Below, one piece after another: positions 26,730 through 34,261 of a DNA stretch of 64,000 bases. Source of the stretch: an uncultured Desulfatitalea sp. (GTDB taxonomy: Bacteria; Desulfobacterota; Desulfobacteria; Desulfobacterales; Desulfosarcinaceae); assembly GCA_937868765.1 (NCBI GenBank), contig CALMNL010000006.1, positions 496,001 through 560,000 of the forward strand, given 5' to 3'. Numbering within the stretch: the stretch's first letter is position 1; every line of letters begins with the position of its first letter. A program made the position numbers and the translations under genes. The notes under the pieces were generated by a model. The model was not told where the DNA came from, searched no databases, and saw nothing but the letters and a program-made list of their open reading frames with translations.

Positions 26730-27455
26730 ATGGCCAAAAAGAAAGTGAAGCTTACCCCTCCCCCGGCGCCACCGCCGGAGCGGCCGTCCAAGATCATGAT
26801 CGTGGAGGATGACCAGATCAGCCGGGAATTCGTGCGCAACATGCTCGTAGAGGACGGCTACGAGACCTGCCAGGCCCAAGATGGCCGGCAATGCCTCGAG
26901 ACGATACGGGAATGCCTGCCGGACTTGATTCTCATGGATGTCTCAATGCCCGCCCTCGACGGCATCGAGACGTGCAAGCGGCTCAAGGCGGACGAGGCCT
27001 GCAGACACATACCGGTAATCTTCGTCACCGGCAATAACGATGACCAAACGTTGCAGGCGGCCTTCGACGCCGGCGGCAGCGACTACGTGCTCAAGCCTGC
27101 CGGGCGCGTTGAGCTGCTGGCCAGAGTGCGTACCTCGCTGGCCCAACGCCGGATGACCCGCAAATTCGCCGAGGAGGAGAAACTCAAGGGGGTTCTGGAA
27201 ACCGCCGGCGGTGTCTGCCATGAGCTGAATCAGCCCTTGCAATATGTTCTGGGTGCCGTGCAGTTGCTGATGCTGGATGTTTCGCCGGAGAGCCCGATTT
27301 ACGCCAATCTGGACAATATCCGCGCGCGTATCGAACATATGGGTGAAATAACTAGAAAACTGGCAGAGATCACCCACTTTCGCACCCGAAAATATGTGGG
27401 AGGCAAGGAGATCATCGATATCAACCAGTCCGTCTCCGATCCTTCCGAAGAATAG
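26730..27455 (+). CDS. Response regulator with C-terminal histidine-kinase-like DHp segment but no ATPase domain
   Basis: 241 residues. After a Lys/Pro-rich start, a receiver domain spans about 20-138, with Asp27-Asp28, the phosphoacceptor Asp70 in LILMDVSMP, Thr99 and Lys121. The tail (about 150-225) reads ETAGGVCHELNQPLQYVLG, an H-box with His163, and continues with helices as in the dimerisation and phosphotransfer domain of histidine kinases. The protein then ends: N, G1 and G2 boxes of an ATPase domain are absent. It could pass phosphate from a receiver to His163, or act as a dimerising decoy. No partner kinase is adjacent. Confidence 0.8.
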   Translation: MAKKKVKLTPPPAPPPERPSKIMIVEDDQISREFVRNMLVEDGYETCQAQDGRQCLETIRECLPDLILMDVSMPALDGIETCKRLKADEACRHIPVIFVTGNNDDQTLQAAFDAGGSDYVLKPAGRVELLARVRTSLAQRRMTRKFAEEEKLKGVLETAGGVCHELNQPLQYVLGAVQLLMLDVSPESPIYANLDNIRARIEHMGEITRKLAEITHFRTRKYVGGKEIIDINQSVSDPSEE

Positions 27456-27509
27456 GCGCGATCCTGCCCCGGGGAAATAACCTGGGAATCCATACACAAG
27501 AGCCATTCC

Positions 27510-28475
27510 ATGCCCATGCCAAAGAACAAATTCGTGTCCCAGATCACCGCCGGAGAAGCCATCCAGGATCTTTTTCTGCTGGCCGAAAAGAACCTGGCCC
27601 AGAAGCGGGATGGCAATTCCTTTTTGACCATTACCCTGGCAGACCGGACCGGTCAGATCCGCGGCGTGGTCTGGGATCACCTGGAAAAGGCCGCCGCCAA
27701 GGTCGGTGATTTCGTGCAGGTTCAGGCCGCTGCCAATGAGTACCGCGGCACCTTGCAACTGGTGGTCAAATCGCTGACGACCGTTCCCGTGCTGGAGGTC
27801 AATCCAGCCGATTTTCTACCGGTGACCAGCCGGGATGTGGAGCAGATGTTCACCCGGCTGCGATCGCTCACCGATTCGATCGCCTCTCCATTTCTCAAAG
27901 CATTGATGAACGCGTTCTGGGGCGACGTTGAGTTCGTACGCCTGTTCAAACGCGCTCCGGCCGCCAAGAAGATGCATCATGCCTATCTCGGCGGTCTGCT
28001 GGAGCACACCCTCTCCATGGCCCTGCTGGTGGACAAGATCGCCAGCCATTACAGTGGGGTGGACCGGGATCTGCTGCTGGTGGGGGCCGTGCTGCACGAT
28101 GTGGGCAAGCTGCGCGAATTCACTTACGACCACGTGATCGATTACACCGATGAAGGCCGTCTGCTGAGCCACATTGTCATCGGCGTGGAAATGGTCGATG
28201 CCAAGGCGCGCACCATCGAGGGCTTTCCTCCGGGCTTGATCGCCATGGTCAAGCACATGATCGTCAGTCACCACGGCGTACGCGAGTTCGGCTCCCCCGA
28301 GCCGCCCAAAACCATCGAAGCGGTGCTGCTCAATCACATCGACGAAATCGACGCGCGGGTCAACGCCATTCGGGAGTTCATGGCCACCGAGGACCCCGAG
28401 GCCACCTGGACCAGTTTTCACAGGCTTATGGAACGGCAGTTTTTCAAAGGATCAACGAATTCAAACCAGGAATAG
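27510..28475 (+). CDS. YhaM-family OB-fold / HD-domain 3'-5' exoribonuclease
   Basis: 321 residues. An N-terminal OB fold (about 8-100; FLTITLADRTGQIRGVVWD) is followed by an HD hydrolase domain with the metal ligands in HHAYLGGLLEHT and LHDVGKLREF, and SHHG near the end. This arrangement is that of YhaM (CBF1) of Bacillus, a Mn-dependent 3'-5' exonuclease on RNA and DNA. The gene is separated by 54 bp from the response regulator and 68 bp from tmk. Whether the substrate here is RNA, ssDNA or something else is inferred from the family. Confidence 0.85.
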   Translation: MPMPKNKFVSQITAGEAIQDLFLLAEKNLAQKRDGNSFLTITLADRTGQIRGVVWDHLEKAAAKVGDFVQVQAAANEYRGTLQLVVKSLTTVPVLEVNPADFLPVTSRDVEQMFTRLRSLTDSIASPFLKALMNAFWGDVEFVRLFKRAPAAKKMHHAYLGGLLEHTLSMALLVDKIASHYSGVDRDLLLVGAVLHDVGKLREFTYDHVIDYTDEGRLLSHIVIGVEMVDAKARTIEGFPPGLIAMVKHMIVSHHGVREFGSPEPPKTIEAVLLNHIDEIDARVNAIREFMATEDPEATWTSFHRLMERQFFKGSTNSNQE

Positions 28476-28543
28476 CTCAAATCAAGATGCGGGCGCCGAA
28501 GGCTTGATGGCCCTTCCGACGTCGCGGAACCACTGGATCTTCT

Positions 28544-29185
28544 ATGTTCATCACCTTGGAAGGCATTGAAGGGGCGGGCAAAACCACCCAGATGCAAAAC
28601 ATCGTTGCATTCCTCAGGGCCAGGGGCTATGAGTGCGCCACCACCCGGGAACCCGGCGGCACCGTCATCGGCGCCCAGATCCGCAAAGTGTTGCTCGATC
28701 CCGCCAATCGCGAGATGGATGCGCGGACCGAGTTGCTCCTCTACGTGGCGGACCGGGTGCAGCATATCCGGACCGTCATCCAGCCTCACCTGGCCGCCGG
28801 ACGGGTAGTGGTATGTGACCGTTTTTTTGATGCCACGCTGGTCTACCAGGGATATGCCCGGGGCCTTGACAAGGATCTGATTCGCTCCCTGCACCAGTTG
28901 GTATGCAACGATCTGCAGCCGGATGCCACCCTGTTGTTCGACCTGGAACCGGCCGTGGGGCTGGCCCGGGCCTGGCGCGAAATCGACAGCGGCGGTCGCA
29001 CCCAGCAGGAGACCCGTTTCGAGAATGAAACCCTTGCTTTTCATCGAAAGGTGCGCGATGGCTATCTCGACTTGGCCCGCCGGGCGCCCCAGCGATATCA
29101 TCTTATCGATGCCAATGGTGATGCGCGGCAAGTGGCAAGGGCCGTCGAAGAGGCATTGGCCGTGCTCCTGCCCCATAGGGGCTGA
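28544..29185 (+). CDS. tmk: Thymidylate kinase
   Basis: 213 residues, the usual length. The P-loop is GIEGAGKTT (about 7-15), the dTMP-binding DRFFDATLVYQGYARG replaces the usual DRY/H..S motif, and a lid region GGRTQQETRFE follows. It phosphorylates dTMP to dTDP with ATP. The gene is 50 bp upstream of the cysteine-synthase/CysRS fusion in the same direction. Confidence 0.95.
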   Translation: MFITLEGIEGAGKTTQMQNIVAFLRARGYECATTREPGGTVIGAQIRKVLLDPANREMDARTELLLYVADRVQHIRTVIQPHLAAGRVVVCDRFFDATLVYQGYARGLDKDLIRSLHQLVCNDLQPDATLLFDLEPAVGLARAWREIDSGGRTQQETRFENETLAFHRKVRDGYLDLARRAPQRYHLIDANGDARQVARAVEEALAVLLPHRG

Positions 29186-29235
29186 GCGGGCCATAACATC
29201 CGGAGACGTTTGACGCACAGGTCCTTTTGAAAACC

Positions 29236-31521
29236 ATGAATCCTTCATCTCTGCTCGATCTGATCGGAAATACCCCGCTGGTGGCCATCCGGCGGATGAA
29301 TGCCAATCCCCAGGTATCCGTGCTGGCCAAACTGGAGTACATGAACCCCGGCGGGTCGATCAAGGACAGGGCCGCCCTTTACATGATCGAGGCGGCCGAG
29401 CGTTCCGGCCGCCTGACACCGGACAAGACAGTGGTGGAGGCTACCAGCGGCAATACCGGTATCGGTCTGGCCATGGTGTGCGCCATCAAAGGCTACAAGC
29501 TGCTGCTCACCATGTCCGAAACCGCCAGCATGGAGCGTCAGAAGATTCTAAAGGCCCGGGGCGCCGAGATCCGCTTGACCCCAGGGCATATGGGTACCGA
29601 TGGCGCCATCGAAGAGGCGTATCGACTGGCCCGGGAGTATCCCGACCGCTATTACATCACCGACCAGTATAACAACGAGGCCAACTGGCAGGCCCATTAC
29701 CATGGCACTGCCAATGAGATCTGGGAGCAGACCGAAGGGCAGGTGACGACCATTGTGGCCAGCCTGGGGACCTCGGGGACGCTCATGGGGCTTTCCCGGC
29801 GCCTCAAGGAGATCGCCCCCCATGTGCGCGTGGTGGGCGTCGAACCTTATCGCGGGCATAAGATCCAGGGGCTTAAAAACCTCAAGGAGTCTTATATCCC
29901 AGAAATCTTTGAGAAAGAGCGTCTGGACGAAAAGGTCAACATCGACGATGAGGAAGCCTTTGAAACCACCCGGCGGCTGGCGCGGGAGGAGGGGCTCTTC
30001 GTGGGCATGAGCAGCGGCGCGGCCATGGCGGTGGCCCTGCGCCAGGCAGCGGCCATGACCCAGGGCATGATTGTCGTGATCCTGCCCGACAGCGGCGAAC
30101 GCTATCTTTCCACTTCCCTTTTCGAGGAACGGGAGAAGGTCGGTCTGCTTCTGTTCAACACCCGCACGCGCACCAAGGAGAATTTCGACCCCCAGCGAGG
30201 CGACCGCGTCACTATTTATACCAATGGCCCCACAGCGCATGCTCCCATTCACGTGGGCGATGCCCGCCGACTGGTTTTTGCCGACCTGGTGGATCGCTAC
30301 CTGGCCTACCGCGGTTTCAAGATCCAGCATGTGATGAATATCACCGATCTGGATGAGAAGATCTACCACGGGGCCGACGCCGCCGGCATGACCCCGGCCG
30401 ATTTCGCGGATCGCAACATCTCGGCGTTCGAGGAGGACCGGGTGGCTTTGGGGTTGCGTACCGTGGAACACTACCCTCGCTCCAGCGGCCACGCGGATGA
30501 CATGGTGCAGGTGGTGCAGCAACTGGTTGCCAAGGGATATGCTTATGAAAAGCTGCGTTCGCTCTATTTCGACATCTCCCGCTTCGACGATTACGGTCAA
30601 CTCTCCGGCGTCGACCTGGACAAGATCAAGCTGGGCGCCACGGTGGATCTGGACGATTATGAGAAGGACAATCCCCGGGACTTCACCCTGCTCAAGCGGG
30701 TCAAGCTTTCCGAGCTGAAGAAAGGGCTTTACACGAAGACGGCCTGGGGCAATGTGCATCCCTCCTGGCCACTGCAGTGCGCTACCCTGGCTATGAAATA
30801 CCTGGGCGAAACCTGCGATATTCACATCGCGGGCCGGGAACTGCTTTTTCCCCTGCATGAAAACGAGATTGCCATCGCCGGGGCTTTGAACAAAAAACCA
30901 CTGGCCCGGTTCTGGCTGCACTGTGACCGGGTGCTGGCGGATGGCAAGAAGGTGGATGATAAAGGCGGCGGACCCACCCTGCGCGGACTGCTCTCATCGG
31001 GATGGAGCGGCCGGGAACTGCGATTCTGGCTGCTCTCCACCCACTATCACAAGCCGGTCATCTATTCTGCCGCGAGGCTGGGCGAGGCCCGTCGTACTTT
31101 ACAGCGATTGGACGGCTGCATCTCCGCACTGGGCCAGATTCAAACCGGTACCGCCTTCAAAGAGCTCGACCAGTTGCTCTATGACCTTAAGAACGGATTC
31201 AATGCGGCCCTGGAGGACGATCTGAACATTTCAGCCGCCCTGGCCGTGATCTTCAAGGTGGTCAAAGAGATCAATCGATTGGTTTCCGGGCACCAGATCG
31301 CGCCAGACCAGGTTCCTGCGATTCTGTCGGCCTTCAAAGGCATAGACACCGTGTTGGGCATATTCCAATTTGAGCCGGTTCACCCCAATCCCGAAGTGCA
31401 ACGACTGCTGGCCCAACGCCAGGCGGCCCGCCAGGCCAAGAATTGGGCCGAGGCCGATGCCTTGCGCCGCGAACTGGAAAAGCTGGGGGTCCCTGTGCGC
31501 GATGAGAAGTTGACCACATGA
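29236..31521 (+). CDS. Cysteine synthase (CysK/CysM) fused to a degenerate cysteinyl-tRNA-synthetase-like domain
   Basis: 761 residues from ATG 29236 (TTG 29227 is possible). Residues 1-300 are a complete fold-type II PLP enzyme: GNTPLV, GGSIKDR with PLP Lys43, TSGNTGIGLA, GTSGTLMG and DSGERYLST. From about 306 the chain follows CysRS to the end: FNTRTRTKENFDP, HVGDAR in place of HIGH, MNITDLDEKI, SWPLQCATL, and the C-terminal helical region. Key residues are lost: the zinc ligand Cys of YVCG is Asn330 (YTNGPT), the first His of FPHHENE is Leu540, and KMSKS is KKVDDKGG (571-578). The third zinc ligand, Cys515, remains. Tight zinc-based cysteine selection is therefore doubtful. It could be a cysteine-AMP-type ligase fed by its own synthase domain. 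It overlaps the next gene by ATGA. Confidence 0.88.
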   Translation: MNPSSLLDLIGNTPLVAIRRMNANPQVSVLAKLEYMNPGGSIKDRAALYMIEAAERSGRLTPDKTVVEATSGNTGIGLAMVCAIKGYKLLLTMSETASMERQKILKARGAEIRLTPGHMGTDGAIEEAYRLAREYPDRYYITDQYNNEANWQAHYHGTANEIWEQTEGQVTTIVASLGTSGTLMGLSRRLKEIAPHVRVVGVEPYRGHKIQGLKNLKESYIPEIFEKERLDEKVNIDDEEAFETTRRLAREEGLFVGMSSGAAMAVALRQAAAMTQGMIVVILPDSGERYLSTSLFEEREKVGLLLFNTRTRTKENFDPQRGDRVTIYTNGPTAHAPIHVGDARRLVFADLVDRYLAYRGFKIQHVMNITDLDEKIYHGADAAGMTPADFADRNISAFEEDRVALGLRTVEHYPRSSGHADDMVQVVQQLVAKGYAYEKLRSLYFDISRFDDYGQLSGVDLDKIKLGATVDLDDYEKDNPRDFTLLKRVKLSELKKGLYTKTAWGNVHPSWPLQCATLAMKYLGETCDIHIAGRELLFPLHENEIAIAGALNKKPLARFWLHCDRVLADGKKVDDKGGGPTLRGLLSSGWSGRELRFWLLSTHYHKPVIYSAARLGEARRTLQRLDGCISALGQIQTGTAFKELDQLLYDLKNGFNAALEDDLNISAALAVIFKVVKEINRLVSGHQIAPDQVPAILSAFKGIDTVLGIFQFEPVHPNPEVQRLLAQRQAARQAKNWAEADALRRELEKLGVPVRDEKLTT

Positions 31522-32498
31522 TCCAATACATGCCTTTTACCTATATCCCCGAATCGTTGGCCCATCGTATGACGCTTGCGATGGGCCCCCTGGCGGTGTG
31601 GCAGCCGTTGGAAAGCCTCATCCCAGCGCATATGCGTACCCTGGCCGATGAAGGCCGGATCCACTGGCGCAGGCCCAGCGGAATCGACCCGGTTCAACTG
31701 GGGCGAGCGGCACAATCCTTCAACCAATGGGCCGAGGTTCATCAGGGCAAGGCAGGCGATCTGAACACCTTTTTCATGGCGGCCCAGGGCGGAGGCGGTG
31801 AGGAGAGCAGTGCCCATCAGATCCATGCCCAGATTCGGCATTGGGGCGATGCCGGGGCGGCCCCGGGAGGTGCCGCCCTTTTTCAGGCCGCGCTTTTCTT
31901 GTGCCTGGCCCACACCTATGACCAGCAACAAGATGCGCTGGCCCATGAACTGGTTGCTGTGCGCCGCTTGGAGGCGCAGTTCGGACGGGTCCTGGGGGAA
32001 GCGGACCATCCGGATGCCTGCATCGGACCGGTCCTCGCCACCGCTGGAAACGGTGCCGCGTTCGATCCCGGACTATTCATGACCGAACGGCGTCTGCAGG
32101 CCTGGGCGAGAATGGCCGCCACCCAGGCCGATGCAGATGGCGTCTTTATCACCACCAGCGCTGCCGTGTGGGAACATCTCGTGATGCTTTTCCCGGAATC
32201 CCGGTTGGTCACGAAGCATCGGCCGGAGCACAAGGAAGCTGGCATGCTCTCTCCCGCCGAACTGTCAGCCCTGATAGACCGTCTGGCAAGAGCCGGAAAT
32301 CCCCAGGCTTTGGTTGATGAATACTGCGAATCCGGCTGCCGGTTGGAAGGTGGTGCCGCATTGGATTTGGCGGTGGTGAAGAAGACGTCGCCGGCGGCGC
32401 TGTTCGCCCGTATCATGGGCGAAGGCGATGGCCTCGGTCCGGCGCAGACGCCGGTCGAAGACTTCCGTCACACACTGCTCGGATATATGCATTCTTAG
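31518..32498 (+). CDS. Uncharacterised protein translationally coupled to the CysK-CysRS fusion
   Basis: 326 residues. The ATG overlaps the previous TGA (ATGA at 31518-31521), so translation is probably coupled. I recognise no domain. The chain is soluble and alpha-helical in appearance, rich in Ala, His, Gln and Trp, with no signal peptide, membrane segment or nucleotide-binding loop. A short low-complexity turn AAQGGGGEE lies near 89-97. Cysteines are few (LCLAHT, DACIG, EYCESGC). The context suggests a role in the same cysteine-linked reaction as the fusion protein, which is inference only. Confidence 0.7.
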   Translation: MIQYMPFTYIPESLAHRMTLAMGPLAVWQPLESLIPAHMRTLADEGRIHWRRPSGIDPVQLGRAAQSFNQWAEVHQGKAGDLNTFFMAAQGGGGEESSAHQIHAQIRHWGDAGAAPGGAALFQAALFLCLAHTYDQQQDALAHELVAVRRLEAQFGRVLGEADHPDACIGPVLATAGNGAAFDPGLFMTERRLQAWARMAATQADADGVFITTSAAVWEHLVMLFPESRLVTKHRPEHKEAGMLSPAELSALIDRLARAGNPQALVDEYCESGCRLEGGAALDLAVVKKTSPAALFARIMGEGDGLGPAQTPVEDFRHTLLGYMHS

Positions 32499-32601
32499 GC
32501 ACTTAAGAGTTTTCGCGTTAGGCGGATCGGAGCACTTACTTGTTCAATATTTATATTATTTCCAATAAGAAGGCCGGAAGAAAAAAAACCTGGCGGAAAG
32601 C

Positions 32602-32628
32602 TTGACTGACCCATGCAATTGGTATAAG
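32602..32628 (+). promoter_or_regulatory. Possible promoter of the ferredoxin gene
   Basis: TTGACT (32602-32607) and TATAAG (32623-32628) are individually good sigma-70 boxes, but the spacer is only 15 bp. The transcript would start near 32635, about 70 nt before the ferredoxin ATG. The whole 32499-32706 spacer is AT-richer than its surroundings. Confidence 0.4.
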
Positions 32629-32706
32629 CGGTTGCTTCGATGTCACTGATCAAAAGTTGAGCATCTCAACTTAGCATCTATTCCACATGAAAGGAGGCGT
32701 ATTACA

Positions 32707-32895
32707 ATGGCTTTTAATCCCATCGTGGACGAAGACAAGTGCGTGGGCTGCGAAGAGTGCGTGGATGTTTGCCCTGTCGAAGTCTTCGAGATGGAAGATG
32801 GCAAGTCCAAACCGGTCAATGCGGACGAATGCCTCGGCTGCGAAAGCTGCGTTGAAGTTTGTGAAGCCGGCGCCATCACCGTCGAAGAGACTTAA
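32707..32895 (+). CDS. 2[4Fe-4S] ferredoxin
   Basis: 62 residues, preceded by AAAGGAGG. Two CxxCxxCxxxC clusters are visible: CVGCEECVDVCP and CLGCESCVEVCE. The chain is acidic and small like the soluble ferredoxins of sulfate reducers. It carries low-potential electrons between cytoplasmic oxidoreductases. It is a single-gene transcript with its own promoter region and a strong terminator. Confidence 0.95.
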   Translation: MAFNPIVDEDKCVGCEECVDVCPVEVFEMEDGKSKPVNADECLGCESCVEVCEAGAITVEET

Positions 32896-32911
32896 TCGAT
32901 CCAGTCATACG

Positions 32912-32949
32912 ATTGCCCCGGCAACCCTTGCGGAAGCCGGGGCAATTTC
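32912..32949 (+). terminator. Intrinsic terminator of the ferredoxin gene
   Basis: ATTGCCCCGGC (32912-32922) pairs perfectly with GCCGGGGCAAT (32936-32946) around a 13-nt loop and is followed by TTTCATTTC. It begins 16 bp after the ferredoxin stop. Confidence 0.85.
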
Positions 32950-33093
32950 ATTTCTGCAATGGTACCTCGATTTTTTCGAGGGGCGATGCCTACCGGCAGC
33001 CGGCGGGCACTGACCCCAACCTGTAGTTGTCTCCATTCCCAGGCACACATATATCTTGCGGATTACAGGCAGTTGTGCTAGTTAGAAGGCGTT

Positions 33094-33426
33094 ATGAAAC
33101 AATACGTTGTGGATGAGCTCCGACCCGAGGATTATGACCGGATAAAAGCGTACCTGGATGAGCGTTACGCCGTGCCCGGGTTCGAGGGGCTGTATTGGGT
33201 TCCCGTTGCAGAGGAGTTGCTGGATGGGGTGCAAAAAAGCCATGAGGATTGCCGGCCGTTTTACTTCGCGCTGGAATTGACACCCAGCCGATTGGCCTGC
33301 GAACTGCTGGTGCGCACCAAACAGCAGATTCGCTGCCAGTGTATCCAGTACGCTACGCCGAACCAGCGCAACTGGTTGATCGAACTAGTGGATGCGGCGC
33401 TCGAAGAGCTTAAAATCAGCGTTTGA
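33094..33426 (+). CDS. Conserved-looking hypothetical protein, 110 residues
   Basis: A small soluble protein, not recognised. It starts MKQYVVDELRPEDY and contains ERYAVPGFEGLYWVPV, which looks like a structured core, and two Cys close together (IRCQCIQY). No signal peptide or membrane helix. It lies 55 bp upstream of plsC in the same direction and may be co-transcribed. Codon use and length are consistent with a real gene. Confidence 0.7.
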   Translation: MKQYVVDELRPEDYDRIKAYLDERYAVPGFEGLYWVPVAEELLDGVQKSHEDCRPFYFALELTPSRLACELLVRTKQQIRCQCIQYATPNQRNWLIELVDAALEELKISV

Positions 33427-33481
33427 TTCCATCTTGTACCCGGAATATCTATAATATTCTTGTGGGCCATGCCCCTTACGA

Positions 33482-34261
33482 ATGGAAACCTTGCCGGACA
33501 TGGAAAAGGACTCCCCTACGAGCAATCTTCTGGCCTTTGTGCACACCATCGTCATCTATGTTTGGGTAGTTATCGCAACTCTCGTGATCGGCCTCACGGT
33601 GATCCTGTGTTCCTTCTTTTCCAAAACCGGTAACAGCGTGCATCACGTCGCACGCCTCTGGGGCCGCTCCATTCTATGGATCAGCGGCCTGCGGGTTCAG
33701 GTCGAGGGGCTGGAGAACATCGATGCTTCCCGCTCGGCCATCTATATGTCCAACCACCAGAGCAATTTCGATATCCCCGTTTTCTTCAGCGTCCTGCCGG
33801 TCCAGTTCCGCTGGCTGGCCAAGGCCGAACTGTTCAAGATACCCTTCTTCGGACAAAGCATGCGCCGCGCAGGATATATCAGCATCGACCGCTCCGATGC
33901 CAAATCGGCCATCAGGAGCCTGGGACGGGCGGCGCAGAGCATCCGGGAAGGCACCTCGGTCTTAATCTTTCCCGAAGGAACCCGGAGTCACGACGGTGCC
34001 TTGCTGCCCTTCAAGGCCGGTGGGTTCTTGTTGGCCGTGGATGCCGGTGTGCCCATCGTCCCCATGGCAGTGCGCGGCACTTATGAGGTCATGCCCAAAG
34101 GGCGTAAAATCATCCGGCGCCAAGCCGTGCACCTGGTGGTGCGACCGCCCATCGATAGCCGCGCCTTCACCCGCAAGACCAAAAATGAGCTTATGGCGCG
34201 TGTCCAAGATGCCATCGAGGAAGCCATGACGATCCAACCCGGAGGGGGTGGCCGTGCTTAA
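33482..34261 (+). CDS. plsC: 1-acyl-sn-glycerol-3-phosphate acyltransferase
   Basis: 259 residues. One N-terminal membrane helix (about 17-40) and the acyltransferase motifs NHQSNFD (NHxxxxD, about 92-98), GYISIDRSD, FPEGTRSHDG and a VPIVPMAVRG segment. It transfers an acyl chain to lysophosphatidic acid at the inner membrane to form phosphatidic acid. Its end overlaps the start of the RNase J gene by 8 bp, so the two are coupled. The start could also be Met at codon 7. Confidence 0.9.
   Translation: METLPDMEKDSPTSNLLAFVHTIVIYVWVVIATLVIGLTVILCSFFSKTGNSVHHVARLWGRSILWISGLRVQVEGLENIDASRSAIYMSNHQSNFDIPVFFSVLPVQFRWLAKAELFKIPFFGQSMRRAGYISIDRSDAKSAIRSLGRAAQSIREGTSVLIFPEGTRSHDGALLPFKAGGFLLAVDAGVPIVPMAVRGTYEVMPKGRKIIRRQAVHLVVRPPIDSRAFTRKTKNELMARVQDAIEEAMTIQPGGGGRA

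Noticed and set aside
29548-30921. 457-codon open frame opposite the CysK-CysRS fusion
   Set aside because: Antisense shadow of a gene with clear family motifs; no ribosome site or domain.
29236-31521. Fusion as two genes wrongly joined by a sequencing error
   Set aside because: The linker runs smoothly from DSGERYLSTSLFEERE to the CysRS-like start without a stop, start or ribosome site, and the substitutions at several separate active-site positions cannot come from one error. Resequencing would still be a simple test.
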